Positions 24,027 through 33,353 of a stretch of 64,000 nucleotides of DNA are shown here, one piece after another. Position numbers and translations under genes: made by a program. Under the pieces are notes generated by a model. It was not told the DNA's origin. It searched no databases and saw only the letters and a program-made list of their open reading frames with translations. The stretch spans positions 1,798,001-1,862,000 of the forward strand of contig JBBCIN010000003.1 of the NCBI GenBank assembly GCA_037200885.1, given 5' to 3'. Numbering within the stretch: position 1 is the stretch's first letter; every line of letters starts with the position of its first letter. Origin of the DNA: PMG-095 sp037200885. GTDB lineage: Bacteria; Myxococcota_A; Polyangia; Polyangiales; Polyangiaceae.

Positions 24027-24908
24027 ATGACGATGGGTCCATCGCTGAACCATCTCATCGTCCTCGAGGCACTTCTCCGCACGCGGAGTCCCACCGCGGC
24101 GGCGCGTGAACTACAGGTCACGCAGTCAGCCGTGAGCAAGACCTTGGCAGCACTGCGACGAGAGCTCGCAGATCCGCTCCTGCTCCGGCGTGGCGACGGA
24201 ATGGTCGCGACCCCACGCGCGGAGCGACTGGCAGGTCCGCTCGCTGCCTCACTGCGGTCGCTGCGCGGGCTGGTCAGTGATTCGCCCGTGGATCCGGGTC
24301 CGGCGGTCGTCGTCGTCGCTATGCGCGACCAATTCGTCGTCTCGCTCGGCGCCGCGCTGCTTCGCGCGGTGGCGTCGGGGAGCCCTCGAACCCAAGTTCG
24401 GTTCGTGAGCTACGATCGAGATCGCATCGGCGACGAGCTGGCTCGAGGTGCCGTGGACATCGCCATCGCCGTAGACCCCCCCGATCGCCCGGGATTGCGT
24501 CAAACCGTCTTGTACCGTGAGCGATTCGTGTGCATGGCGCCCGCTCGCAAGCGCCTGACGCTTCGAAGCTACCTCGCCGAAGATCACGTCGTCGCCACCG
24601 CTCACGCGGGCTACGCGGGGATCGACGCGGCGCTGGAGAAGATGGGGTACCGAAGGCGCGTCGTCGCCTACACGACCTATTTCACCGCGGCGCTTCACCT
24701 TGCCGACGAGCTCGGGGCTCTCGCGACATTGCCCTCTCGCGTCGCCTCTTCGTTACCGCTCCGGCGACTCAAGGCCTATCCACTTCCGGTCGCGCTGCCG
24801 GGCTTCACGTGCCGCATGGTGTGGGACGCACGAGTAGATGCCGATGTGCGAAACCGGTGGCTGCGCGATGTCATCCGCACGTCGGTCCCGCGCATTGTGG
24901 CTGAGTAA
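24027..24908 (+). CDS. LysR-family transcriptional regulator
   Basis: A 293-residue protein with an N-terminal winged HTH (LNHLIVLEALLRTRSPTAAARELQ, then SAVSKTLAALRRELADPLLLRRG, residues about 8-56) and a periplasmic-binding-protein-like effector domain (about 90-290; VAMRDQFVVSLGAALLRAV). This is the normal length. Its divergent orientation to the MBL-fold gene is the classical LysR arrangement, with the operator expected in the 80-base gap. Confidence 0.85.
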   Translation: MTMGPSLNHLIVLEALLRTRSPTAAARELQVTQSAVSKTLAALRRELADPLLLRRGDGMVATPRAERLAGPLAASLRSLRGLVSDSPVDPGPAVVVVAMRDQFVVSLGAALLRAVASGSPRTQVRFVSYDRDRIGDELARGAVDIAIAVDPPDRPGLRQTVLYRERFVCMAPARKRLTLRSYLAEDHVVATAHAGYAGIDAALEKMGYRRRVVAYTTYFTAALHLADELGALATLPSRVASSLPLRRLKAYPLPVALPGFTCRMVWDARVDADVRNRWLRDVIRTSVPRIVAE

Positions 24909-24943
24909 CCCAAGGCGCTGTTAGCAAGATCGCGTGCGCAGTT

Positions 24944-25237
24944 CTAAATTCGTCTACCCAGGTGCGCCGAGGATGAAAAACCAACGACCGTTCCATGGAT
25001 CGCGAGCTGCGCGCCGCCAGCGAAAACCAACATGCGCAGCGCTTCGAGCACGCGGCCCCAAGCGCTGCCACAGCTCCTGTCGAGGAACACGGCCTGCTTG
25101 AATTCGCCACGCAACGCGGCGGGCTCGCTGGGACGGATCGCAACGTGCCCGCCGACGTCGAGCGTAGCCGGCGCGGACCGGGGGGCGTCGGCACTTTTCC
25201 GAAGGAGTTTGGGGCCGAGCTTCTCGCGCAGACTCAA
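24944..25237 (-). CDS. small hypothetical protein
   Basis: The minus-strand frame has strong third-position G/C and reads as a plausible protein: a basic start (LREKLGPKLLRK), TLDVGGHVAIRPSEPAALRGEF, then SAWGRVLEALRMLVFAGG. The start would be a TTG at 25237. The plus-strand frame over the same bases is much poorer and is taken as its shadow. No family is recognised. It starts only 18 bases from the plus-strand gene that follows, so one of the two may be a remnant. Confidence 0.4.
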   Translation of the reverse strand: MSLREKLGPKLLRKSADAPRSAPATLDVGGHVAIRPSEPAALRGEFKQAVFLDRSCGSAWGRVLEALRMLVFAGGAQLAIHGTVVGFSSSAHLGRRI

Positions 25238-25255
25238 TCACGCTACTCGGCGGCG

Positions 25256-25940
25256 GTGGAAAAACGAGCAGCAGTAGGTAGCTTCGAGCAAAGTGCGGCC
25301 GAGCTGGCTCCAATCCAACGCAACGTTTTGGCATTGCTCGCGCTCGACGGCCCGGCCAACATCACGAACCTGACGGCGTTGGCGAATGCGGCCGGGCTAC
25401 GGGAAACGCCCACGCGTCAACTGAGCATCGCCGCGCTGAGGCCACACACCGAGGCGTTGATCGAGGCCGGGCTGGTGCACGCCGCGCCTGAGGGATTTTA
25501 CGTGAAGAGGGGAGTGAAGCACCCGGCGCTTCGAGATGCGCATACGCGCCGGCGCTTGAGCAGCATCGCGCTTGCGGTGAGCACGGTGCGTTACAACCCG
25601 CGCTTTTACCACGGGGGTGGAGTTGCTCGCGCACAAGGCGTTGTTCGAGCTCGACGTGGCCCTCGCTGGCCGCAGCGACGACGTCGAACAGGCGCTCGAG
25701 CGCGCGATCTCGGCGGCGGGAGCGTACGCGGGGGGAACGTTCACGGCGGCGGACCACGCCAAGGCGGCGACCCTATACAAGAAAGCGTGCGACGCCGACA
25801 ACGCCACCGGCTGCTACGCTCTCGCGACGTTCATCCGGCATGGATGGGGAACCAAAGCGAACGCCTTCGAGGCTGACGACACCCTCAAGAAGGCATGCGA
25901 TCTCGGGAACGCGACGGCCTGCAAGGAGCTGCATCAATGA
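25256..25940 (+). pseudogene. winged-helix and Sel1-repeat pieces joined across a frameshift
   Basis: A GTG at 25256 opens a frame whose clear part is a helical, winged-helix-like block (IQRNVLALLALDGPANITN, then AALRPHTEALIEAGLVHAAP). It continues to YNPRFYHGG near 25610. There, in a run of G, coding shifts to another frame (LLAHKALFELDVALAGRSDD), which ends in a Sel1-type repeat (KAATLYKKACDADNATGCYALA, then ACDLGNATACKELHQ). This looks like a chimera or a frameshifted gene. Its stop overlaps the start of the next lipoprotein. Confidence 0.4.
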
Positions 25941-27040
25941 AACCTGCAGTGCTGGCAGTCGCCTTTGGTCTCAGCTCAGTGGTCGCCGGCTGCGCGGGCG
26001 TCATGGAATGGGCCAACACGCAGCCCAGCAACCGTCTTGCGAACGGTCGCTGTCTAAACCCCAACGACGCTACAACGACGATCGAGTGCGAGCAGCAGCC
26101 ACCGCCGATCGCACGGCCAGCGCCGCGACCAGAAAATGCTGCCGCGACCCAGAATCACCACGACGACGACTCCTTCGAAGCGGCGCGCGCGGAGGTCCTC
26201 ACGAAAGCCCGACAGGGACTTGACGCGGAAGCCGCTCGTCTCTTCTGGGCCCTGCCGCAGGAGTCACGGACTACTGCATTCTCCGCTGCGGTGACGCAAG
26301 CAAGGGCCGAACGCATCAGCTCCCTCGACGCGAACCCTCGCGATGTCGCCGAAGCCGTCGGTAGCCTGAAACTGGACGCCTTTCCTGGCGACCATGAGGT
26401 GCTTGAGGCGCTGGGTGGCCGCATCAACCAGACGCTCGTCAACCTCACGAAGCGGCCGGAAGCACGGTCCCAGGACCTCAAGCTGGGAGTAATCATCGTG
26501 CGAGCGGTCCAGCGGTACTCCACCGAGACGGCGTCGGCCGCGAGTGAAGGGTTGGCCGCGTTTGAGGATCGCTACGCTCCATTGCTCATCGCCGGAAATG
26601 ACGCGGACGACCTGCTCACCTTTCTCAAGCTCTATCCTGATACAGAGTACGCCAGCCAGATTGGCGACCGCCTTGTTCAGCTCGCCCAGGTCGCGGTCCT
26701 GGAGCAAGAGGGGAGAGAGGCCGATCGCCTTTGGGACGCGGTGCAGGCCCAGGGCGATAATTTGGCACAACTTCAGTTCAAAATCGCCTTCGCAACAGCG
26801 CAATTTGATCCGCAACGAGCGCGTCTAGGAATTCGCAGCATGCACCTTCACCTGCAGATGCTGGTTAAGGATGCCTATTGCCCTGCCAAGAAGGAGTGTG
26901 TCGATGCATTGGGCGCCGCCTCATTCAACAAACGAGCCATCGCGCACTGCAAGGACGATCCGCCAACGGAGAGCGGTATCCCGGGCATCGGCGTGCCGAT
27001 GACCAATGAGTGCAAGGCTGCTTTCGCGACGGGCTGTTGA
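25937..27040 (+). CDS. lipoprotein with helical repeats
   Basis: The ATG at 25937 overlaps the preceding stop (ATGA) and gives a lipoprotein signal (AVLAVAFGLSSVVAGCAG). The frame stays open 42 bases upstream, but that start would spoil the signal. The 367-residue product is long and helical, rich in Ala, Asp and Glu, with a TPR-like flavour near 130-320, and ends with four cysteines (YCPAKKECVDAL, AHCKDD, NECKAAF). No enzyme motif is seen. It is probably envelope-located and helical-scaffold-like, in line with the lipoproteins nearby. Confidence 0.6.
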   Translation: MKPAVLAVAFGLSSVVAGCAGVMEWANTQPSNRLANGRCLNPNDATTTIECEQQPPPIARPAPRPENAAATQNHHDDDSFEAARAEVLTKARQGLDAEAARLFWALPQESRTTAFSAAVTQARAERISSLDANPRDVAEAVGSLKLDAFPGDHEVLEALGGRINQTLVNLTKRPEARSQDLKLGVIIVRAVQRYSTETASAASEGLAAFEDRYAPLLIAGNDADDLLTFLKLYPDTEYASQIGDRLVQLAQVAVLEQEGREADRLWDAVQAQGDNLAQLQFKIAFATAQFDPQRARLGIRSMHLHLQMLVKDAYCPAKKECVDALGAASFNKRAIAHCKDDPPTESGIPGIGVPMTNECKAAFATGC

Positions 27041-27055
27041 TCAAAGATCCGCGCA

Positions 27056-27961
27056 TCAGGAGGCCGCGCGACGATCGTAGCTGTACCGCGCCCTAGCCTG
27101 TCGAAGGTGGTGTTCGACGACACGCCTGATTGCGGGGACGTACTGCCTCTGCCACTTCGACACGTATGATGGCGTCGTTCCCCAGTCGGTTGCGATTTCT
27201 TGACCACTGTCACCCTGAAGTCTGGCCTGTAGCCATTCTGGCGCACGCGGATGAACTTCGCCGAGGTCCCGAAGCACCACTCGAAGCTCCGACGCAGGGA
27301 GCAGCTTGTCGAGCCGAGCGAAAGCCTCCGGGTCCTCCACGTCGATTGTCGTCTGGTCATCGTCTCGCTCTCGAACCAGCGACTCTTCACGGCGCCTACT
27401 TCGCGCGCGCAGAATGTCCCGGGCGGCGTTCAACGCGACCGTAATGATGTAGCTCTCGGCCTCATGTAGGCTTGATCCATTTTGGATATGCAGTTTCCGG
27501 CGAGCGACCTGCAGCAACACTTGCGACATGGCATCCTCGGCAACTTCAGGGTCCGAGAATTTCGAGAGCAATATCTTGTAGACGCGTGTGGCGAAGGGCT
27601 TTCCATAGTCGGGCGGGAGCGCGTCTGCTCCACGGTGCTCGACGTCCTGAACGAGGTCAAAGGCGGGTTTCCCTAATGGCGTGTCAGGCATCCCCCGCAC
27701 GACAGACCTGATCATCTCGGCGTATGCGACTCTGCCGAACGCATCGAGGGCGTTGCGCGCCAGAACGACAAACAGTCCTGCGACCCGGTAGCCCCATGGC
27801 AACGAGGTGTAGATCCGACGCGAAAGGTCGACCGCGCAACGGTGAAGAATGTGTTGAGGGACGCGGGCGGCGCTCGACACGATGTTGGCTCCCATGATGA
27901 TCACAGGGGCCAAAAAGAGATCACCGCGCGTCACGGGCAGCATTGTGCCGATTTCGAGCAA
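27056..27961 (-). CDS. sigma-70-like (ECF-type) RNA polymerase sigma factor
   Basis: A 301-residue product. The second half matches region 2 of sigma factors (SDPEVAEDAMSQVLLQVARR, then ESYIITVALNAARDILRARSRRREE) and region 4 (GQEIATDWGTTPSYVSKWQRQYV), which would bind the -10 and -35 elements. The first 110 residues are hydrophobic and unusual. Their content (PQHILHRCAVDLSRRIYTS, VAGLFVVLARNAL) could be a membrane or anti-sigma-like part, or the start may lie further in. The following two minus-strand genes are close upstream. Confidence 0.6.
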   Translation of the reverse strand: MLEIGTMLPVTRGDLFLAPVIIMGANIVSSAARVPQHILHRCAVDLSRRIYTSLPWGYRVAGLFVVLARNALDAFGRVAYAEMIRSVVRGMPDTPLGKPAFDLVQDVEHRGADALPPDYGKPFATRVYKILLSKFSDPEVAEDAMSQVLLQVARRKLHIQNGSSLHEAESYIITVALNAARDILRARSRRREESLVRERDDDQTTIDVEDPEAFARLDKLLPASELRVVLRDLGEVHPRAPEWLQARLQGDSGQEIATDWGTTPSYVSKWQRQYVPAIRRVVEHHLRQARARYSYDRRAAS

Positions 27962-27972
27962 AAAATGACCGC

Positions 27973-28449
27973 CTAGGAATTTTCGAGATCCACTTTCACG
28001 TCCGCCAAATCATCCTGAGGCTTGAAATCGAGGGGGGGGCCCGCTTCCTGCCAATTCGTCAGTTCAGCCACGGAGCACCACACGCCAGGTAACATAGCCA
28101 GATCTCCGTTCTTGGAAACACGATGGACTTTATCGAGCGGTTCTGACCTCCCGACCCTAGCGGCGGTCCTCCGCGTCGGGTGCACGCTCCGGATGCGCAC
28201 GCCGCAAAACTTCACGCCGTCGGGCAAGAAGGACAAGACCGTAACGGCCCTGGCAAGTGCATCGAATGCTTCGGTGGCCGCGCCGTCGTGGCTGCTACCG
28301 AGTTGAAGAGCTTCTGCGCTTTCGGCGATGGTGCGCGCCAACGCCGGGCCCTCAGCGAGCAACTTTCGTAGAGGTGTCAGCGACAATCTTGCCGCCCATA
28401 CCGGGACTGCCGCCGCGAGCAACGAAACGAGTAGCTCGCGCTTCATCAC
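27973..28449 (-). CDS. hypothetical protein with hydrophobic N-terminus
   Basis: A 158-residue frame. The start MMKRELLVSLLAAAVPVWAAR resembles a signal or anchor, followed by a helical part and a C-terminal half with W and C residues but no motif. It overlaps the start of the upstream gene by four bases, so it belongs to the HEAT-repeat operon. Function unknown. Confidence 0.5.
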   Translation of the reverse strand: MMKRELLVSLLAAAVPVWAARLSLTPLRKLLAEGPALARTIAESAEALQLGSSHDGAATEAFDALARAVTVLSFLPDGVKFCGVRIRSVHPTRRTAARVGRSEPLDKVHRVSKNGDLAMLPGVWCSVAELTNWQEAGPPLDFKPQDDLADVKVDLENS

Positions 28450-28823
28450 AAGGATTGCTCGGCGAGGCGGACCACGGCCATCGCATCGTGCTCGTCGACC
28501 ACAAGTACAGGGATCCCCGCAGACCCGTCGGTGAAGTCCCAGACCGGGCCATGCACGGAGAGAGGCTCAACCCATGCCGCTAGCTCCGCGGTTCGGCCCG
28601 GAACCACTACCGGACCGACCGAGGCGATGGATACAGCTGCGCTGAAGGCTCGACCGATCCGACCCTTGCGGTCCGCCAGGACGAACATGATGTCGACCGC
28701 CTCAAGCGCGTTCCTGTGCGCTAGCTCGGAGGCGAGCCGACGCAGCCCACGTTCATGCCGCTTCAATAGGTGCCTCTGCCCTACCGTCAATTCGTGCTGC
28801 ACGACCGGTGGCGGCCCGCTCAT
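28446..28823 (-). CDS. small hypothetical protein of the HEAT operon
   Basis: The ATG at 28823 overlaps the stop of the HEAT gene; an upstream in-frame start is less likely. The 125-residue product ends with AWVEPLSVHGPVWDF and PVLVVDEHDAMAVVRLAE. A similar C-terminus is encoded at 46018-46281 in this window (WVERLALSRPVYDC, VLVVDEHNEMTLVRL), so the family has two local copies. Function unknown. Confidence 0.6.
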   Translation of the reverse strand: MSGPPPVVQHELTVGQRHLLKRHERGLRRLASELAHRNALEAVDIMFVLADRKGRIGRAFSAAVSIASVGPVVVPGRTAELAAWVEPLSVHGPVWDFTDGSAGIPVLVVDEHDAMAVVRLAEQSL

Positions 28824-29557
28824 CAGTTGTCGTCTCCCGAAGGGCCGCGACGGATGAGAGCCCCGAGGGTGTGATAGCAAGTTGAGAGGACCGTTCGGTG
28901 CGTCTCGCGTCCCAGATGGTCACGAAGCAGTCGAAGCGCCGACCTTCGATCACGTGGATCGAGCTTTTCGAACGAGTCAGCGACGGAAGCCCGAACCAGC
29001 GGGCTCCCGTCGCCAAGCATTTTCGCGGCGAATGCCGCATCGAGCCGAGGGAGCAGCACCCCAATGTCGATCGCACCAGCTCGCACCGTTGCCTCGTCGG
29101 ATGCCGCCAGCCGCTCGCGCAGCATCACCAGGAACTCGGGGCTCAGCCCACGGTGCTCGTGCACCTGCTCGATGATCCAATTCACGCGGCGACTGCGGCC
29201 CTCTGTGAGAGCACGGTCGGCTAGCGTCACGATGTCCTGATCGGTCACCACACTGACGTTGCTTCCCCGGAGCGTTGCCATCGCCAAGTCTTGAGCGGTT
29301 TCGCCTGCCTCTGGGTCGAGCAGAACCCGCACCGCGTCCCTGGCGACTTCAGGGTGGGCGAGCTCGTGGCGGTGCATGGCAGCTGCGCTCTGGTCGCTGC
29401 CGAGTAGGTACCGCCAGCACGCCATGTGGGACCCCACCGGGACCTCGATGGCATTGTCCAGCGCCACCAAGAGTGTGGAACAGGCGACGACCCGAAGCCC
29501 TGGAGCGGTGAAGGGGGCTTCGAGGATTTCGAGGGCAAGCCGGAGGAGAGGCGACAT
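28823..29557 (-). CDS. HEAT-repeat-like protein
   Basis: A 244-residue all-helical protein with repeats of about 35 residues, such as HPEVARDAVRVLLDPEAGETA, then LSPEFLVMLRERLAASDEAT and GSPLVRASVADSFEKLDPRD. Short paired helices with Asp/Pro at the turns suit HEAT or ARM repeats. Such proteins usually mediate binding rather than catalysis. It forms an operon with two genes downstream. A partial, decayed copy of its C-terminus appears near 46.5 kb. Confidence 0.6.
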   Translation of the reverse strand: MSPLLRLALEILEAPFTAPGLRVVACSTLLVALDNAIEVPVGSHMACWRYLLGSDQSAAAMHRHELAHPEVARDAVRVLLDPEAGETAQDLAMATLRGSNVSVVTDQDIVTLADRALTEGRSRRVNWIIEQVHEHRGLSPEFLVMLRERLAASDEATVRAGAIDIGVLLPRLDAAFAAKMLGDGSPLVRASVADSFEKLDPRDRRSALRLLRDHLGRETHRTVLSTCYHTLGALIRRGPSGDDN

Positions 29558-29659
29558 GGCTGGGGTACGCCGGTCGCGTGCCTCGAATCAACCTCAGTTA
29601 GACGCCGAAACACGTACCATCGGTCAATACTCCGCCTACCCGGCTCGTACATATCCTCA

Positions 29660-30199
29660 ATGAGCTTCGAAATCCCCGGCGCAGACGCCCGTCTCCATCT
29701 GCTTCATGCCAATCGGGACGCCGTGTCCGTGATGCTGGCTCGAGCTGCCGTTAGCGGGCTCGCACCCGAAGACGCCGTCGTGCTCATCGTCGACCAGCAA
29801 GACCCTGTCGGGGCCGAACTCGCCCAAGCCGCTGCTGAAAAGGCCGGCCTCGACGCCAGCATAGAGGCTGAACGAGTCCAGCGCCGCGGCGGCGAGATCC
29901 CCACCGGGATCATTGTCGTACCCTTGGCAGGTGCTCGCATCCTGTTCGCGGAGGGTCACCCTGAAGTGGCACGTGGCCTGGCGCGACGTCCGGCAGCGTC
30001 GCAAGTCAGGGTCGTGGTGATCTCAGAGGACGCGGCGATGCTGATCACTCGGAGATGTCACTTCGAACTGGAGCCAGGCGCTATGCCCGGCGCTCGACGA
30101 GCTCCTTACCTAGGCCGAGAAACGCCCGACGCGGAAGCGGCAGTGCCGGCCGACGTCGAAGGTGGAGCATCGTCTGCTGTCCGAGCCCGTCGTAGATGA
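29660..30199 (+). CDS. hypothetical protein, divergent from the HEAT operon
   Basis: The ATG at 29660 gives 179 residues; the frame is open further up, but that part is weak. It begins FEIPGADARLHLLHANRDAV and continues with LAPEDAVVLIVDQQDP, ELAQAAAEKAGLDAS and PTGIIVVPLAGAR, suggesting an alpha/beta fold. The tail is Arg-rich. A frameshifted copy at 46.65-47.0 kb shares the segments RLHLFSANRDAI and HPEVSRGLVRRP. Function unknown, but the gene was duplicated together with the HEAT operon. Confidence 0.6.
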   Translation: MSFEIPGADARLHLLHANRDAVSVMLARAAVSGLAPEDAVVLIVDQQDPVGAELAQAAAEKAGLDASIEAERVQRRGGEIPTGIIVVPLAGARILFAEGHPEVARGLARRPAASQVRVVVISEDAAMLITRRCHFELEPGAMPGARRAPYLGRETPDAEAAVPADVEGGASSAVRARRR

Positions 30200-30408
30200 C
30201 GACGTTCCAGCCATGGCGTCGCGTCCTTGCTGGTCGATCAGCTGATCCGGCAGCCGCCGACGGATCCGAAAGCAATGACGGAGCAAGTCTGTCGATTTTT
30301 CGTGACCACCTTCGACTGAGGCGACCCTTGTCGTTGGAGTGTCGTAGGCGTCTTCCCGAACTCCGACCCACGACGTCAACGACGTCAACGCCGCGGGGTG
30401 AACGCTAC

Positions 30409-31296
30409 CTAGATGGGGCGATACAAGCTCGGCGCCGCGCCCGTGACGCGCTTGAATGCATTCGAGAAGCTGCTCTGCGATGCGTAGCCGAGGCTGGTCG
30501 CGAGCTCGCCGAGCGACGCCTGCGGGTCGTCGCGTAGCGCGCGCTTCGCGAGGTGGATGCGCCACTCGGTGAGGTACGTGATCGGCGAGCAACCGGCTAC
30601 TGACGTAAAGTGCGCCGCGAACGCGGAGCGCGACATGGCGGACGCCTTCGCGAGTTCGCCGAGCTGCCAGGGATGCCCCGGATCCGCGTGCATCTTGCAC
30701 AGCGCGGGTTCAAGGCGCCGGTCGACCACGGCGCGCAGCCAGCTCGGGCCCCCCGCTTCGCTCGCGAGGTGCGCGCGCAGCACGTGGATCAACATCAGGT
30801 GCGCGAGCTGTGCGGACGCGACGCTCGCGCCGGGCGAGCCATCGGCCTGCTCGCGTGCCATTTCGTGCATCACCCACTGCACGCGCGGGTCGCCGTGCAC
30901 GACGACGAGGCGCGGCAGGGCATCGAGCAGCAGACGAGCGGTTACGGGATCGAGCAGGACCTTGCCGCCGATCATCGCAAAGTCGTCGCCTTGCCCGACG
31001 CGGGCGATCATGCCCTCGCGAGCGGCGAGCACGTCGCTGAAAGGTGTGCGGCGGGCGCGTAGGTCGCTCGCGATCACGTGTGCCTGTGGTGATGCGAGCA
31101 GCACGACATCACCCGCGTTGGCGCGAACCGGCTTGTCGCGACCGAACACGAACAGGCAAGTACCGCGCACGACGCACCAGAACTTGATCGCTTCGTACGA
31201 CGGGACGTCGAGCCCCCACGAACCGCCAGCGATGAGGGTGCCAGCGCTCGCCGAGCGTGCCCGGAGCAGCCCGAGGAGATCCGAAAATGGGTCCAT
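30409..31296 (-). CDS. AraC-family regulator with cupin-type sensor
   Basis: The start is the ATG at 31296; the open frame continues far upstream only as a shadow of the divergent gene. The 295-residue protein has an N-terminal cupin-like half (SYEAIKFWCVVRGTCLFVFG, then PVRANAGDVVLLASPQAHVI), as in cupin_6 AraC proteins. Its C-terminal double HTH includes AKASAMSRSAFAAHFTSVAG, then LRDDPQASLGELATSLGYAS and SSFSNAFKRVTGAAP. It is divergent from an SDR gene with a 66-base gap, so it likely controls that gene. Confidence 0.85.
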   Translation of the reverse strand: MDPFSDLLGLLRARSASAGTLIAGGSWGLDVPSYEAIKFWCVVRGTCLFVFGRDKPVRANAGDVVLLASPQAHVIASDLRARRTPFSDVLAAREGMIARVGQGDDFAMIGGKVLLDPVTARLLLDALPRLVVVHGDPRVQWVMHEMAREQADGSPGASVASAQLAHLMLIHVLRAHLASEAGGPSWLRAVVDRRLEPALCKMHADPGHPWQLGELAKASAMSRSAFAAHFTSVAGCSPITYLTEWRIHLAKRALRDDPQASLGELATSLGYASQSSFSNAFKRVTGAAPSLYRPI

Positions 31297-31362
31297 GTCT
31301 GGATGATGGCGAACGAAATGAGGACTTTCAACTATTCCACGTCTCGCTCGAGTATCTATTCT

Positions 31363-32250
31363 ATGGTCATGGAAAATCGCACCTGGTTCATCACGGGCAT
31401 CTCGAGCGGCTTCGGCCGCCATCTCACCGAGCTCCTCCTGGCGCGGGGCGACCGCGTCGCAGGCACCGTGCGCGACCGCGCTACGGTGGCCGACCTGGTC
31501 AACGACCGGCTCTGGCTGGCGGATCTCGACGTCACCGACCTCGGGGCCGTCCGGCGCGTTGTCGATCGCGCATTTGAGGAGGTCGGGCCGATCGGGGTAG
31601 TCGTGAGCAACGCGGGCTATGGGCTGTTCGGTGCCGGCGAAGAGGCGACCGACGAGCAGATGCTGCATGCGGTCGCGACGAACCTGCTCGGGTCGATGCA
31701 GGTGATCCGTGCGGCGCTGCCCCACCTGCGCGCGCAGGGCGGTGGTCGGATCCTGCAGCTCTCCTCGATGGCCGGCCAGGCAGCGTTGCCCGGCGGCTCG
31801 ATGTATCACGCAGGAAAGTGGGGCATCGAGGGCTTCGTCGACGCGGTCGCGCAGGAAGTGGCGGTGTTCGGCATCGGCTGCACCCTCGTCGAACCGGGTG
31901 GTGCACGCACGAACTTCCGCTACGGGAGCTCGAAGCTCGCGCCGAGGATCCCCGCATACGACGCGTCGCCGTCGGTTGGGATTCGCAAGATCCTCGAAGC
32001 GGGCTCGCTGCAGTCGATCGGCGATCCGATCGCGATGGTCGAGCGCATGATCGCGTGTGTGGACCAGACGCCGGCGCCGCGGCGACTCGTACTCGGCAGC
32101 GATGCCTACGCGACCATGCACGGGCAGCTCAGCGCGCGCCTCGCCGAGCTCGAGACGCAGAAGGCGATCGCGTTCTCGACGGACGTCCCCGACCAGAACG
32201 GAAAACGTTCCGTCGAGGCCGCGCTCGACGCCGGCCGCGTTTCACCGTAG
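31363..32250 (+). CDS. short-chain dehydrogenase/reductase (SDR)
   Basis: The ATG at 31363 gives 295 residues, with a second ATG two codons on. The protein has the SDR glycine motif TGISSGFG near the N-terminus, DVTDLG, the NAGYG segment, the YHAGKW catalytic pair (Tyr and Lys) and a preceding serine. SDRs of this kind use NAD(P) to oxidise alcohols or reduce carbonyls. The substrate is unknown. It follows the divergent AraC regulator and is followed by an alpha/beta hydrolase, suggesting one inducible catabolic or detoxification unit. Confidence 0.85.
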   Translation: MVMENRTWFITGISSGFGRHLTELLLARGDRVAGTVRDRATVADLVNDRLWLADLDVTDLGAVRRVVDRAFEEVGPIGVVVSNAGYGLFGAGEEATDEQMLHAVATNLLGSMQVIRAALPHLRAQGGGRILQLSSMAGQAALPGGSMYHAGKWGIEGFVDAVAQEVAVFGIGCTLVEPGGARTNFRYGSSKLAPRIPAYDASPSVGIRKILEAGSLQSIGDPIAMVERMIACVDQTPAPRRLVLGSDAYATMHGQLSARLAELETQKAIAFSTDVPDQNGKRSVEAALDAGRVSP

Positions 32251-32331
32251 TGGTCGTATGCGACGGCCTGCGAGAGAGGTGGCCGAGAATCCAAACCAGT
32301 TGTGCCCCTGTTTCGGGATGAGGTGATTTTC

Positions 32332-33096
32332 ATGACTGTTGAACTGAACCATCGAATCGACGGCAGCGGTCCGCGGGTGCTGCTGCTGCACGCGGTCGGA
32401 ATGGACCTGACGCTGCTCGACGCCCTCGCAGCTATCCTGGCGAAGGAGTTTACGATTCTGCGCGTCGACCTGCGCGGCCACGGCCAATCGCCCTACGCTC
32501 CGGCCGCGGGCCTCGAAGACTACGCGGACGACGTGCATGCGGCGCTGGTGAAGCTCGCGTTTGCGCCCTGCGCGGTCGCGGGATTCGCGTTGGGCGGGAT
32601 GGTCACGCAGGCGCTGGCCGTGAAGTATCCAGAGGACGTGACCGCGCTTGTGATCTCGAACATCAATCACCAGCAAAACGAGCAGAGTAGGGCGGGGCTG
32701 ATGTCCCGCGCGACCGCGGCGAGAGAGGTTGGCATGGCAGGCATCGTGGATAGCTCGATGCCCCGCTGGTTCACGGACTCATTCATCGCGCGAGGTGGGG
32801 ACCTCCCGGTGCGTACTAGTCTTGCCAGCAGCAACCTCAACGCATGGTGCGACGGATACACAGCGATGGCGAATATCGACTCCGCGCCGAAGCTGAAAAG
32901 CATCACTGTACCGGTGCTGTGCCTCACCGGCGAGGTCGACCGATCGATGCCGCCCCCGGCCGTAAAGGCCATGGCCGACACCATTCCGGGTGCGCGCTAT
33001 CTGATGATCCCCGGCGCGCCGCACATGGCGTTCTTCGAAATGCCGGAGGAAACCGCCGGCGCGATCGGCGGATTCTTCAGGGAGGTCCTGGTGTGA
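32332..33096 (+). CDS. alpha/beta hydrolase with Ala in place of nucleophile Ser
   Basis: The ATG at 32332 has a GATGAGGTG ribosome region. The 254-residue protein has the order of an alpha/beta hydrolase of the enol-lactonase type: LLLHAVGMD (oxyanion region, 17-25), LRGHGQSPY, the nucleophile elbow GFALGG (84-89), the acid in LTGEVDRSMPP and the histidine in PGAPHMAFFE. The elbow normally reads G-x-S-x-G; here the serine codon is GCG (Ala86). The acid and histidine remain. The protein may be inactive, or use another nucleophile, or bind a ligand. It lies about 80 bases after the SDR gene. Confidence 0.75.
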   Translation: MTVELNHRIDGSGPRVLLLHAVGMDLTLLDALAAILAKEFTILRVDLRGHGQSPYAPAAGLEDYADDVHAALVKLAFAPCAVAGFALGGMVTQALAVKYPEDVTALVISNINHQQNEQSRAGLMSRATAAREVGMAGIVDSSMPRWFTDSFIARGGDLPVRTSLASSNLNAWCDGYTAMANIDSAPKLKSITVPVLCLTGEVDRSMPPPAVKAMADTIPGARYLMIPGAPHMAFFEMPEETAGAIGGFFREVLV

Positions 33097-33353
33097 TAGG
33101 TCCCGCGCACCGCGCGACATGCTCGGTGAGCAGTATCAGCACGAGGAGGCTCGCGACTCATGGGTCGGCCGGCCCCCATTCAAGCTGAATTTCGTGGACC
33201 GCGAGTTATGCCACCTCAGAGCAGAGGACCTTCACGTTCCGAGGGGCTCTTGCCGACGTTGCCATGAGGATCCGTGAGCAAGCGGATCCTCATTTCACTG
33301 AACATCGAGTAGCCCTGCGATATGCGTCTTGTTGATGGTCGTTCTCCGGCGAC

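Noticed and set aside
31297..32121. Long upstream extension of the AraC gene
   Set aside because: It lies opposite the SDR gene, which has all catalytic motifs; the extension is arginine-rich shadow sequence.
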